64,000 bases of DNA from Biomphalaria glabrata (lineage: Eukaryota; Mollusca; Gastropoda; Planorbidae), in contig NC_074713.1 in NCBI RefSeq assembly GCF_947242115.1, positions 7,623,501 to 7,687,500 on the forward strand, read 5' to 3'. The notes below the pieces were generated by a model, which saw only the letters and a list, made by a program, of their open reading frames with translations, did not search any database and was not told the origin of the DNA. A program made the position numbers and the translations under genes. The first letter of the stretch is position 1, and each line of letters opens with the position of its first letter. Shown piece by piece: positions 22,261 through 36,600 of the stretch.

Positions 22261-23217
22261 CATAGTAAAGACACATGATTATGATGATACTTATAGTATG
22301 ATAGTATAGTCTAGTCATAGTTAGAGGCACATTTCTTATTCCACTACATCTAGAACTAATTTGCAGAATAGGCCTACTTGGCCTACCACTTCTTCCCTAG
22401 TGCCATTAGAGAATGGAATGGTTTAAGTAATTGATTAACATACATGATGGTATCGGAAGTTTTACCATGTTATCTGATTGTTTTTTGAAAACTTGAAATA
22501 TACAATGGCCCACTGCCATATGTCCTGAATAAATTGTCAAAACCTGGCAGACTAAGAGCTAAGTATACACATAGTCTAGCTCTTACCTCTGCTCATTTAG
22601 TCATGCATATAGTATTTTAAAAAAGGAAATTATATAGACTTAAATGGAATAAGCATTTAATTTAATGTCAACTACCTTTCTGCTGATAGACTAAATTAAA
22701 TTAAAGTACTGATGATTGATATATATATATTAGCAATCAGTGGGGAACAACAAAAATGTGGTAGAGCATGTTGACTATTCAAAATTCAGTCATGTACTTA
22801 AATTTGTAGTAGATCTAGATTAACAATAATAAATCTTTTCGATCACAAATATTTGTTACCAATTGTTTTGGTTTAGCACAATTTCATGCTTTTAGCTTTC
22901 TTAATACAATATATGGTTCTATCACCAGTTGGAGCCAATACATTAACCACTGTGCCATGGAATCGCTTATGAAAATAAAACATTTAATAAATAGTCATTT
23001 ATTGTTAGTTTCAAACTTTTATCTCTGTCAAGTACTGTCAAGTATAATTTCTTTCCCTTGTTTGAGGTGCCAAACAAAATAATCTATTGCCAATATCAGG
23101 TTTTGCAAAGAATTCAATTAATATTATTTTTATGCTTACTATCCAAGATATAGCTTGAACTTTTAACTAAAATGATATCTTGTTAAATGACCAGGTTATT
23201 TAAAGTCAACTATATAA
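22261..23217. other. Intergenic, upstream of the coiled-coil/Death gene
   Basis: AT-rich with a LINE scrap at 22,378. An acceptor-like AATGACCAG at about 23,193 could join an unseen 5' UTR exon to the start codon exon. Confidence 0.35.
22378..22450 (+). mobile_element. Small degenerate LINE 3' fragment
   Basis: The string CTTCTTCCCTAGTGCCATTA followed by GAGAATGGAATGGTTTAAG matches the [12 protein letters not shown] codons of the LINE at 31,498-34,300, with a deletion after it. It is an old fragment. Confidence 0.6.
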
Positions 23218-26200
23218 ATGGCAAGCAAAAAAAGTGCACCAAAGGGCAAAAGATCCCCTTCTGGCAAAAAGGGGAAAAAAGAAGAGATTGAAGATCCAAT
23301 CATCACATTTCTGAAGAAAACCACTGAAGATCTAAGGGAAGAAAATGCAACATTAAAAGCCAGTTTATCAACTTACCAGGAAAAGCTGCAAGTCATTACT
23401 CAACAAATTATTGATGTTAATTTTGATAACTATAAAGCACCACAGGACATTGCACTAGTAGACATACCACTAGCAGATATTTTAACAATAATAACCAATT
23501 TGACAATCACCCCTGGCAACAAGTTACATTCCTATGAGCTCCAGATAGAGGAGTTGGAAACAAGAGTCACACAGTTAAACAGTGAGCTTGCCAAGCTGAT
23601 TAAACTCAAGTTAAAGCTAGAAAATGGACTGAAAGATATGGACAGGATGTACACTGTAGAAGATTTAAAGGTGCAAGCCAAACGTCTGTGGTATGATTGC
23701 TGTAAGTAATGATAATTTTTAAATTGTCATTTTGTTTATTGAGATTCTATTCTTAGCCACATATCTAGCACAGACTGAATTTGTTTTTTATCTATATATT
23801 TATTGTTATAGTAGTAATGCTGAAGTGGACAATTGTAGTTAAACCTTGTTTGGAACAATAATACATATCTTATTTTATCTTATCTTAAGAGTACTACCAA
23901 CTTTCTTTACCTGCCTTATATTGAAGGCCCACATCATCCTCGAGGCTTACCCTTAAATTTGTTTTTGTGGACACTAGTTTACTTGACTTGAGAAATACTA
24001 TCCCAACACGCCCACTTGAAGATGTAATGTTTTGGTTAATGGGCTTACGCCAGGCCTTCCAACTTATGAGAACGATTTGACAACATAAAAGGTTTACAAA
24101 AATCTGTATTTTTGCTGGTATTATCTCACAATGGCATACATAACTTTTGAAATAATAATGATACAATTACAATGTTTATGTGAATGTTTCTGTTGTTTTG
24201 TTTTTATATGTGGATAAAGTCCTTGCAATCACAACAAATTTCCATAAAGCAGTCTAAGTCTTAGATTGCATGGTACAATTATTGAATGTTTAGTATAACT
24301 TTAATAATGATATTCATGCAAAATTGAGAGGAGTAAATCACATTATTAATACACATCTTTATTACAATTTACTAAAATGCATTAAAATATTTGTAACAAA
24401 TGCATGCTTAAACAATTTAATTCCTAATAAAAATAAAGACTAAACATTGATTTCTGAGTGACAATATTTTTGAAATATATATACTTTAACAGGTACCACC
24501 CATCTCTTTGTATCTCCTAGTGAAGGAAAGAATGATTACTATAATATGAATGGTACTTTAAGCCAAGGGAGAAACTTTAGTGAAGCTTCCACGAGAACTC
24601 AGTCAGCAGTCAGCCACCAATCTATTGACCTTTCTTCAGTGCCGGATGAAGTGGTTATCCCACCAATCTATTTGAATGTGTTGAAGCCCAAATCACGCAG
24701 CATTAACTTGATGCCAAGAGGCATTCAAAAGGAAAATTTAATTCCAGTGAGCACAAAGCTATTAATTAGTGTTTAATTTTAATATAAAAGAGAGGCTCGG
24801 TGGCTGAGTGGTAAAGCGCTTGGCCTCTAAACTGGGGGTCCTGGGTTTGAATCCTGGTGAAGACTGGTATTTTTATTTCGGGATCCTTAAGCGCCTCTGA
24901 GTCCACCCAGCTCTAATGTAATATATTAGTTGGGAAAAGTAAATGTGGTTGGTCATTGTGCTGGCCTTAGAAACAGATTACCTTTGCATCATCTGCCCTA
25001 TAGATCTCAAGGTCTGAAAGTGTAACTTATCATCCTGTTAGCTTAGTACATGTTCCAACAAAATTAATTATGACTAAATGATTAACTAATTGGTTAATGT
25101 TTTGATTGATTTCTCTGTAAGCTTTTATTACAAAAAGAGCTACAATAATTTTAATTTTGCTCAGTTGTTTAAAATGACTCTATTTGAATCATGATATGTT
25201 GTTGTTTTTTTAGCCTGAAAAGAAATTGCCTGGAGAGACTCACATTTTTGACATGCATGAAGGTCTCAGAAGCATTATTATTAGAAACCTTAGCAAACGC
25301 AAAGGGAATGGTAATAGCCTTTTTTTTTGTATATTGCATTTTTATATCATGTTTTTTATGCTATAGCATGCTCAGTGTGCTCTGTTCTAGCGTGTTTTGT
25401 GGAAATTTGCGGAGTATCTGGTTTGGCGCTCAGAAAACACAACTCATTTCAAATCAAATCTCAAGGAAAAAAATTCCTGGTCGGCATCAAGTTTTGAGCT
25501 CAAACCACTCAGCCGCACATCTTAATAGTCATTGTTTTTGTTTTTAAAATGTCTCTAGTCCTTCATTACTTAGACCACCACTAAAATAAATACTAAAAAA
25601 TTGCTGAATAAATACTTTTTCAAAACTTCTGGTTACTTTCAAACTATCACATAAAGTAGAAATTTTTTTAAAAGTTAGGGTTTTTTAAACTGACCCAGTT
25701 GCATTCATGCTAAGTAATACACTAAACTTTACTTAAAAATAAAGTGTAATATTTTTTGTCAAAGGTGTGCTGGTAAATTAATAAAGTTTGTATGTAGATC
25801 TCTTACTTAAGCACTGATGTGTCACAAACAAGAAACTAATGAACTTATTTAGCCTGTCTGACTCATAAATAAAAGAAGAAAGCCTTGATAAGTTGAGGGG
25901 GGATAAATGTGACAGTATTTCAACCCCTTTTATTGACACTCACAATATTTATTTCCTACGTCTTTAATTGTGTATACTATAAATAAAACAGGACCCCATC
26001 TTTTTTTTTTCTTCTAACTGTTGGTGCTGATATTGAAAAGATTCATGTCAACTTACATCAGAGTATTGCTGGAGTGGATGACCAGCAGTTCTACTGACCT
26101 CTGTTAGATCACTATACAGCACAACTTTTGGAAGTTGACCTTATGGCATTTGGCTTAAATGTCCAATCCAGCCAAGACATCTACTGCTTATAACAGTGTA

Positions 26201-26884
26201 GATGTGCTGGCACCATGACTAGTCCTTAACGGAGGGAAAGCAAAAGGAGAGGTCCTAAATTGCAGATGGTGAATGCACCAGAAGTAGGAAAAAAGGCTGC
26301 AGCATCTGATAATTACAAATGCCTATCCTATAACTGTGGATGAGTATAAAGGATTGGCCTTTTTAGCCACAAGAGAACTTGTAAGGGAAAAGATCATTTC
26401 TCAAGGGGTTAAATGTCATAGAATAGCATAATACTACTGGGCAATCTTAAGCAACTATCTCGTTAGAACAAAACATTTACATATTCTATTATTAAAATTA
26501 AATTAGCCTCACATTCTAAAATTTCTCTCATTATAAAATTTAAAACACTTTATGGTGTCCAAACTGCACTGTTGGTGTTGATCTTGGATATTACTCAAGC
26601 CTTTAAAATAAAAAAAAAACTGATAAGCCATCAAACTTTCTTATTTCTTAATATATTTTTCAGGTAATGATTGGCGTTTAATGGCGGCTCGAGTTGGGCT
26701 ACCAGAAGACCTTGTACAACACTGGCTAGCTATGAGAGCTCCGAACGCCATGGCATTAGTCATGAAAGTGTGGGGTGATAGTGCGGGAGCAACAGTTCGA
26801 ATGCTTCACAGACATTTATCTTCACCACAGATGAGGGAAGTTATTTTAGCCAAAATGCTATCAGATTTTTATGATGTAGAATAG
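23218..26884 (+). CDS. Coiled-coil protein with C-terminal Death domain (351 aa)
   Basis: Four exons with closing phases: 23218-23701, 24493-24746, 25214-25310, 26664-26884 (1,056 nt, 351 residues). Donors are GTAAGT, GTGAGC and GTAATA; acceptors are AACAG, TTTAG and TTTCAG. The N-terminus is a Lys/Ser tail (KKSAPKGKRSPSGKKGKKEE), followed by heptad-rich coiled coils about 25-60 and 100-150 (YELQIEELETRVTQLNSELA). A linker about 160-250 is Ser-rich. Residues about 278-345 read NDWRLMAARVGLPEDLVQHW, then VMKVW and GATVRMLHRHL, the layout of a Death-fold domain: the DWR..A..LGL helix 1-2, the central Trp, and the last helices. Death domains mediate homotypic assembly; the coiled coil may oligomerise it. 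No catalytic domain is present. I do not recognise the family name. An AATAAA at 27281-27286 may end the mRNA. Confidence 0.82.
24791..25027 (+). repeat. tRNA-derived SINE A, full length
   Basis: A box TGGCTGAGTGG and B box GGTTTGAATCC are both present in a tRNA-Ser/Leu-like head. The common body and the tail TCTGCCCTATAGATCTCAAG with GTCTGAAAG follow. It lies in intron 2 of the coiled-coil/Death gene. Confidence 0.9.
25345..25522 (-). repeat. Dispersed repeat R3 copy in the Death-domain gene
   Basis: GCATGCTCAGTGTGCTCTGT, GAGTATCTGG and the end GAGCTCAAACCACTCAGCCG (a tRNA-like head in minus orientation) match the R3 family. It follows exon 3 closely. Confidence 0.55.
26260..26420 (+). mobile_element. 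Degenerate LINE family B 3' end
   Basis: Near 26,315-26,385 the plus strand reads CLSYNCG, stops, then RIGLFSHKRTC, the same finger as at 11,825. It lies in the last intron of the Death-domain gene. Confidence 0.6.
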
Positions 26885-29800
26885 ACATTTTTTAAAATTA
26901 CATTTGGTTTACACTATTTAAATTATCTGCCTTAAAACAAATTATAAAACCAAACTATATGAACAGCTTTATTTCCCTTTACAGGGCATTCAATGTTCTA
27001 GTGAATCAATTGTATACAATGTTAACTACAGTAAACAAAATGTTTTCAACTAAGATATTATTTAATATTTCCAAAGGCAGTTTTTATTTTAAATTGATGT
27101 TATTCAAATGTTAAAATCTGGTTTCTATTTGTATATCTCCATTGATGTACATAACATGTCCTTTTGGTTGTGAATGAAATTAATGCAGAACATTAATACC
27201 TCATTTTTTCAATATTTTAATAGTTCCATATTTAGCTGTTTCTTCAATGAGAACAATATGTTTCCATTCTCAAAATGTTTAATAAAAACTCAAAACTACA
27301 TTTATTTACCATTAATTTTTAGTTATAAAAATTATTAAAGAAATAATAATAATGAGTACAACAGTAAGTTTCTAAGCAAACCTCCTTTAAACCGTAATGG
27401 ATTAGAAAATTTTTATTTTTTAAAATTACAATTTGATTAACGCACTGTGTTTATATTCCTTGCACAAAATACTTTTTGTTTAAGTTAAAATCTTGACACA
27501 GTATTATAAGTTATAAAAATTACTTTGCATGAGATCTTGACATACTTTGTATTATATTATCTAATTATTTTGTTTTTATTTTGTTCTTTAATGCATATTT
27601 TAAATGAATTCTTCATTGAACTTGATTGTTAATTCACAGTCAAACTAATGTGTTGTATTGTTCAGGACCTAAATAGGATTGTAACTATTCATGTCATACA
27701 CTGTTCAGATTATGTGAGTTCGACTTGAAGGCCTCTGTAAATGTACATGTATAAATGTGCATGTTAATGTATTTATTAAAACTCACTATTAGTCTACATT
27801 TTACTTTTACTTCACATTTTGAATGAGTTGTTACTAAGATTGTTACCTCAAAGAAATGAAACAATTCAGGTTCAATGTCTTGCAGTTTTGAATTTTTCAA
27901 GTAAAAAGTTGGAATGTTAAGTATGTTAACAGCCATTACTAAGGAAAAATTTAAGCAATTGTTCAGTATGCCAATCACGTGGTTTACTTGTATACAGAAA
28001 AACTAAACAAATTATAGAAGATATCCTTAAGAGCAGTTTTTCTTAGCTTTGAGTACATAATATTTAGAAATGTATGTAGTAAGTGAAATAATAGGCTACC
28101 CTATGAAAACAAAAAAGAATGAACAATGTTTTTGTATTACAATGAATTAAAAGGTGGAGGAGGATGATAAATGAAAGGTCTACTAAATTGTACTTAGAGA
28201 TAAAAGTGAGAGCTGCTAAATTAAATCATTTCAATTTTGTTTTTTTTTACTCTGTGATATTTTAATTATTTACAATAAATTAAAGAAAATTATAATAAAT
28301 GCATTTTTAATGTTGTTTGGTTTATTAGAAAGTTTAAATAATGATTTTTTTTTAAATGGAAAACAATCAATAAGTCAACTCAAAAGTAATGAATGTAAAA
28401 TCTGTTTTTATTACAGCTGCACTTTTCTTAATATCTTTTCAAACTGTAACGAATAACAAAATGACATTAAACAAAGGGACATTTTCTTGTTCCAGCCAAT
28501 AACACAACACTGTACATTTACAGAACAAATCAATATTCAACACAGTTTAATAGCAACATTTCATTGAAAGTACAGTTGGATTAGGTCCAATCTGATTCAC
28601 ATGCAGAGATACATTAAATGCATCTACCAGTAAACATTTTAATTACTTAACCTATTTGGAATATCCATATTAAACAAATAATGTGATTTTTAAAAAACTG
28701 GCACTTAGAGCTGAAAACGTTCAACACTTTAGAATAACAACATAACAATTACAAAAAACTTTATCTTTGAACTGGGAAAAAAATACATGACTAGAAAATC
28801 AACAGATATGATTTTAATATACACAACAAGAGGACTCGAAAATGTATGAAATATATTGGCCTGAATAGATTAAGTGGGAAGAATTGCTTTAAATGCTCTT
28901 GAGGCCACTTTGCATTGCACATACAAAAGGCTATTCATGTACCCCTCTTAGAAACCATTAAGAAGAGAATTTTCAATCATACTACTTTAAAAGTAATCTA
29001 AACACAGAGAATAAATAAATCTCTTTGATCGCTGGGTGCATCTTATACACAGTAAATACTGGATGTCTCAAATAAAAATAAACTAAATATTGCTTTTACT
29101 GTCATAAATGAGTAAAAATTAAATCAGCATGTCAGTGAAACATATACACTTGACCAAATCTAACATGATCAATACAAATAAAGTCATGCTTTAAAAAATT
29201 AAAGCAAGGTAAATGCTGGGTTCAAAATGATGTGACATAAATGTGTCTGGCTTCTTATGTTATTTGTGATTATGGTCCATTAATATATAAGAAAGCTTAA
29301 ATTTAGGTCTTGTTATGGGGGTTATTTCAATTATCTATAAGTTGAAAATAGATTTTTGAAAGTCCAAAATAAGTTGTGCAACCCTTACATTAATGTGAGA
29401 ATTTATTAAGTCTATATATCCCAGCCAAAAAATTAGAGCAAACAAAATGAAAAATCTCTTGTTATAGTTTGAGCTAAACTTCAGAATGGAACACTTTAAA
29501 AAAGAAATTCTAAAAAACTTGTTCTCATTTCAGCATTTTATTGAGGTAAGCTATCCCACAAATTATAAATAAAACAAAATATGTTATAAACTACTCAAAG
29601 AACACCAAGTTTCACTATAGAAGATTTGCTTCTATGGCAGATTACTATTAATAGCTAACTATTTTGGTGCTTCTGACATACAGAACATAGTATGTTTAGA
29701 TTTGTTTTAAAAGATTAGTTTGTCCTATTAACCCTTCTGTAGAATAAAAATAATATTCTACCAATATGGAAGAAGTATTAGAGGTTCACTTTATGACAGT

Positions 29801-30607
29801 GGAACAACTAAGAACATATGAAAACATGCGGACAAATGACTTGAATACAAAGATCAACTGCTACTCTAGAGCTAGTGGCTACACTAAATATTCAATTTAG
29901 CATCCTTCACATTGCTTTTTTTTTTTTATATTTATTCAGAAACTCTCTCACTCTTACTATCCTCACATTTTCTCATGTTTTTCCTTAGGGTTCTTTATAT
30001 GGTTCCACATTCCTCTAAATCACTTTCTCTACTTGTTCTTTGTTGCTTTTTTTTTTATTGCTTAAAGAATGTAGATCGTATCTTCAAAATGTTAAGTAAG
30101 AGCATATTCTATTCTGTTCAAAATGTTATCATAAAAATGTTCAATATTGTGCTTCCATAAAGAAAACTTAGTCAAGGTCTGTACCATTCATGGACCAATG
30201 TTTAGTAGATAATTGCACTAGAATAGATAATAGAATTGTTCCTTTAGCTGTTATGTTGTATGTAACAAGCATGGAGCATCTCATTGACATTATTTGTGAT
30301 TGAGATTCTTGTGTAAATCAAAATACTGTTTGTATAACACAATAGTTTCAGTCTCTATACTTATGTTCATTAGGTTCTAGTAATATAACTAGACAAATAA
30401 CATTGATGTAAATGCAAGAAAAAAATTAAATTATTTGATACATTTCAATGAAACATTGAAACATGTAAATAAATTGTGTAAAATAGTAAATAAATGCAAA
30501 GTATGCATAGAAATACAGTGTATACTCTTGTTTAAAGCAAATTCTGACAGAATACTTGATCACATTTCCAAAACATAAAACTCAACCATTGACCAGACTA
30601 GAATGAA
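26885..30607. other. Convergent 3' ends of the Death-domain gene and DHTKD1
   Basis: This AT-rich stretch has no coding sequence I can support. On the plus strand AATAAA occurs at 27281. On the minus strand the same hexamer (TTTATT as written) occurs at 30054-30059 and again near 28404, next to a cleavage-like TTACAG context. The two genes therefore point at each other, and long 3' UTRs could overlap here. Short frames such as 29,912-30,160 are Leu/Phe-rich composition effects. Confidence 0.5.
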
Positions 30608-33600
30608 TCAAACAAAAGTCTGATTCAAGACGTCAGTTACTTCAGCCTTGTGTAGTTCACCAATACCCACAGCTGGGATGCCCAGGACTTTTCTTCCAGC
30701 ATACTTCAACTGTAAGAGAAATGTCAACCACTAAAGCTGTAGACTTTTCTAAAGATAAAGATTACTTGAAATAATTACTTTGCTCATGTTATTGTAGCAT
30801 ATTCTTTGTAATGGCTGCCAAGTATAATGTTGGCTGCTGCACAGAATAAGATTATACTGTACAGAATGAAGCTAATAAAATAAGTTGTATTTTCTACCGT
30901 TGTTAATTGGCCTCCCAATCGTGAAGAGTCAACAAACATTTTTAAACAGAAAAGATGTTCCAATTATTACAAGCATTACTACGAAAGGAGCAGAGTGGTA
31001 AAGCGCTTGGCTTCTGAGTCGAGGAGTCCCGGATTTGAATCTCGGTGAAGGTTGCGATTCTGAGCTTCAGGATTTTTAGGATGCTCAACTCTAATGGGTA
31101 AAGGTGGTTGGCCACTGGACAACCAAAGAAACGGATGATGTTTACAACATCTGCCCTATAGACCACAAAAGTCTGAAAGGGGAACTTTACCTGATTAATT
31201 TTAATATTTAGAAACAAACATTTTATTGTTTAAAAAGTTTTGAAATGTATTTTTTCTCAGATTTTAATTTAAAAAAAACATTAGTGAACAGTTTACTTTT
31301 AACATTTTCAAAATGTTATTTTTTAAAAATCTAGATTAACTAAAAAATCCCCACATAAATTTCAAGTTAATTGCCAATTAAGTGAAATAGGGTATACCTA
31401 AATAAATCAAATATTTCATCTTAATAAATTAAATCAACTTAGTAAAAGATTTTTAGTCATCAAATGCTTCTGCTAATCTATCATAATAGACATATAACTA
31501 TCTATCTTAGAAATTTTATTAGAATGTGAGAAACCAGACATAATTGCAGGAACAGAAACTTGGCTACATCCTGAAATTTATAATGCAGAGATTTTCAATA
31601 GTAATTATGAAATTTTTAGAAAAGATAGGGCTGATAATCATGGAGGAGTTCTTTTAGCAATAAAAAACACTCTTATAGCAGAAGAAATTACCTTACCTAA
31701 CTCAAAAAATGTAGAATCAACATTTTGTAAAATTAATACCACCTCAACATCCCTAATAATAGGCAGCATTTACAGACCACCAAATTCTAGTTTAGAATAC
31801 ATGCAGGAACTATGTAATCAGATTACTACACTTAAAGAGACAAATAAAAATGCAGTTTTTTGGATTATGGGTGATTTCAACCTACCTGATATAAATTGGA
31901 AAACACTAACCATAGATAAACACCAAAACCTTAAGGACATAAATGAGCTTTTCATAGAAACTTTACACAACCTAAGTTTAGATCAAATCATTAAAAAGCC
32001 AACTAGATTAAACAACACATTAGATCTCTTCTTAACCAACAGACCTGGATTAGTAGTTGATTATAAAATTATCCCTGGTCTATCAGACCATGAGATCATA
32101 AAAATACACAGTCAGATAAAAGCAGTGGCCAATACAAAACCCAAAAGAAAAATATTACTCTGGAATAAATGTAACCTGACACAACTACACCAAGCTGCAC
32201 TAAACTTTCAACAAACATTCTTATTAGAAAAAGACATTAACCAACCAGTCGATGACCTCTGGAATTTCATTAAAAACCATCTTAAAAGCATTATAGAAAA
32301 TCATATACCAACTAAATACACATCAAACAAAATAAATAAATGCTGGTTTAATAATAGACTAAAGAAGCTTTGTAAACAGAAGGTAAACCTATATAAAAAA
32401 TTTAAAGAAACTAATGCAGAAAGAGTTTACAAAAAGTATATAAAAATTAAACACTTAACCCAAAAAGTAAGCAGACAGCTGCAGAGTGAATACATAAACA
32501 ATGTAATATCTAAAGATAACAACAAAAACCTATGGTCATACATTAAGTCTAAGAAAATGGAAACAACAGGCATAGCACCATTAAAAGATGAACATAACAT
32601 AACACATAATGATAATGAAACTAAAGCAAACATCCTAAACAAATACTTTGCATCAGCATTCTCAGCCCCAGGAGACAAAGACATATTACTGAATTTGAAC
32701 CAAGTAAACAACATAGAGGATATAGTAGTACAAGAAAATGGAATTCAAAAACTATTAGCCAACACCAAACCAAATAAAGCTTCTGGACCTGATGGTATTC
32801 CAGCTAGATTACTCAAAGAACTAAGCAATGAGCTAGCCCCAGTGTTCAAAATACTCTTTCAGGCTTCACTTAACCAGGGCAGAGTACCAAAGGACTGGAA
32901 AGAAGCTAATGTCACCCCCCTATTTAAAAAAGGAGAAAAATCTGACCTGGGAAACTACAGACCAGTATCACTTACCAGCATCACATGTAAAATCCTAGAA
33001 CACATAATATGTAACAACATCATAAACCACTTAGACAAACATAGTGTCCTCACACCATACCAACATGGCTTTAGGAAATATAGATCATGTGAAACACAAC
33101 TAATAGGACTAATTGATGATTTTTCAAAAGGTTTAGATAATAGTGAACAAATAGATGCTATCTTACTAGATTTTTCTAAGGCTTTTGACAAAGTTCACCA
33201 CCATAGTTTGCTTAAAAAATTAAAATATTTCGGCATTAATGGTCCACTGCATCAGTGGATTAAAGATTTTCTGATAGGGAGAGAACAAACTGTAATAATA
33301 AATGGCTCTAAATCAACACTGATAACAGTAAACTCAAGTGTACCTCAAGGAACAGTCTTGGGTCCACTACTATTTTTAATTTACATAAATGATTTACCAA
33401 ATTGCATTAGTTCAGGAACAAAAGTCAGATTATTTGCAGACGATTGCATAATATATAGAACAATAAAAACAACACAAGACACAGATATTTTACAAAGAGA
33501 ATTAGATGAATTACAGAAATGGGAATCAAATTGGAGCATGTCTTTCCACCCAGAAAAATGTCAGTTGTTAAGAGTAACAAAAAAACTAAAACAAATCAAT

Positions 33601-36600
33601 TCCACTTATCTTATTCATGGCAAACCAGTAACACAGACTAAAAACGCAAAATACCTAGGTGTTATAATAAATGAAAAACTATCATGGAATCCACATATTG
33701 ATGAAACTACAAAAAAATCAAACAAAGCATTAGGATTTATTAAAAGAAATTTCTATAAATCAAATAAGAACATAAAACTAAAATGTTATTTAACCTTGGT
33801 TAGGCCAATAATAGAATATGCATCCTCCGTTTGGGACCCCTCAACTCAAGAAAACATTAAGAAACTGGAACAGACACAAAATAGAGCAGTGAGATTCATA
33901 ACAAACGAATATTCACATTTGACTAGAGTAACACCTTTAGTAAAATCACTAAATTTAGAAAGCCTTCAGGACAGAAGGCTCAAAAGTAAAGTAGCAATCA
34001 TACATAAAACACTGAACCATAATCTTCAAATACAAAAACAAAATTTAATAAAATACTCTGAAAGACACAAAGATAAAGGCACATTCCTCGTCCCATATGC
34101 TAGGACAAATTTGTACAAATACTCCTTCTTCCCTAGTGCTATTAGAGCATGGAATGGGTTGCCTGAGCTAGCCAGGAAAACCAGTGACTTGGCAGAATTT
34201 AAGTCATTGGTTAATATGCATGACTAAATGCATGACGCGTAGGACGTAATCATCTTCTTTTTTGAAGTAACGTCTGTATTATATAAGATAAGATAAGATA
34301 TCTGTAGGTTACACAATTATATCAATACATTTATCATGTTGGCTATAATAATCTGCCTATTGATTACAGAATATAGTTGTACACCTATCATGTTAGCTGT
34401 GTTCATCTGCAAACTCAGATCAAAATGTCAACTACAACAAGTAAATTACATTGTTAGATATTTTCATGGCACTTTCATGACTACACATTACGAAAACTTT
34501 CACAAGTTTCTGATATCTCAAGCACTTCAGCAGGAAAGCAAAGGAGATTAGGCTTTAGGCTTACCAGAGTTCAACTTTGATTCAGACTCTGAAAGTAGTG
34601 CTATATAAAAGTTATGATTATTATAGTCAGAATTTCACCCAGAATGCATTGCCAAAGGACTATAATAATTCTATATAGGCAAGGCTTGATGACCTAATTA
34701 CACTGGTATGTTGTCACAACCCTAAGCAACAGAATATCTTTAATTCTCCTCACTTTAGACTCAAGAGTGAAACTTACATCTAATCTTCTTCTAATAAAAT
34801 ACAGACATTACTTCAAAAAAGAAGGTCAATCTACTTACTGTGTATCAAATTTAAGCAATAAATCCTGTAAAAAGTTTTTCCCTATAATGTTATCTTAACT
34901 TACATTACAGCCAACAAGATTCTGAAATCTGGGTTGTACAAATGTCCATGCTCCCATATTCCTATGTTCCTCCTGACTCCAGATAAACTGTTTGGCTTTT
35001 GGGTATTTTTTAAGTACCTCCTGTAGCTCATTGGTAGGGAAAGGGCAGAGACTCTGATGATAAACAGAAAGAAATTCATCAAACTAAAAAAAAAATTGTA
35101 ATGCTAGGTCGAAGTATTTAGTTTTAAGTTAAATGTATTTGACTGTTTTGATAAGTAACAATGTAGTTATAAAAGGGGTAGGAATTGTTCTTTTGAAAGC
35201 AAGACAGGAATTATATAGTTACAAGTAGTTTAATAGATGAAAGCAAGACAGGAATTAAATAGTTACATGTAGTTTAATAGATGAAAGCAAGACAGGAATT
35301 ATATAGTTACAAGTAGTTTAATAGATGAAAGCAAGACAGGAACTATATAGTTAAAAGTAGTTTAATAGATGAAAGCAAGACAGGAACTATATAGTTAAAA
35401 GTAGTTTAATGGATGATATTATAAGAAGTCAAGATGTTTTAATGTCATTTTATCTGATTATTGAAAGCTGTATTATTTGATGTTTATAGCCTACAAAGTA
35501 GCTATATGAGTAACAACTACTTTCTAGTTGTCACATTGGACTAATGTGATGCAATAGTAATTACTTCTTAAATGTTATACAAACTAGCCAAGGACAAATA
35601 CCAATAGATACCAAGAGAATGGTACATACACATGAAATCAAATAAGATAAGATACAGCATAGGCTTAATAAGACAGCAGAGGTATCCTTGTATTCTCAGT
35701 ATTAAAACTTACAAGAATCAAAAGTCATTGAACCCAAAAAAATTTTTAAATCACATAAGAAAATTTATTTGATTTCGACATTAAAGAAATATGCTTACTT
35801 CATGACACTCAAAAGTAGACCTACAAAAACAATTATTCAAATTTGAACATCATTATGAAACATCATTATAAGTAATTATAACTTAGGAAATAAATATTCA
35901 CTCACTAAGATGTCAATTTTTGTACGTTTAAAAAAAAATGAAAGTTAAACAATATGGAATTGTTACTAAATCAACAGTCCTCAATGTTGTGTTATAAATT
36001 TCATTTTCCAGACAGTGCCCTGCTTAGACTTGAAAATACCCAAAGCTATTGGAGATATAGGGCCCTTTTATATGTCCAGATATTATATGATTGCTATATA
36101 TTTCTTGGGGGCCATAAGATATAGCTTGTGTTCCCTGTAGATAAATGGAACCTAGCTTCCAGTTGCTGACACTTGCTACAAACTTGTTTCAGCACATTTC
36201 AAGGCCTACTATCATTGAGATTTAGCAAGAGGACTGCCAACTTTTCAATGATAAAAACATCATCAACTAAAACATCTTTGTACTTCACTTACCTCCAGTC
36301 TGACAAGAGCCACATGTCTGGCAGCTCTTGTCTCTCTCTCTGTCACCAGGGAATAATAATGTTTGCCTGAGCAGAAGACCACACGAGTGACATCAGCAGG
36401 TGTGACATCTGGGTCAGCTAGCACGGGATGGAAATGGGTCCCTGACTCCATGTCCGCCAAGGAGGAAACAGCAGCAGGAGAGCGCAAGATCATTTTAGGA
36501 GCAGCTACAATTAGAGGCTTGCGGAAGTTTCTCACCATCTATACAAATGTCACAATTTAGAAGTGTAAAGTTTTCGTTTAAGTCACACTATGTATTCAGT

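Noticed and set aside
27694-27978. 94-residue minus-strand frame between the convergent genes
   Set aside because: AT-rich composition, no motif, and no splice or start context; probably 3' UTR sequence.
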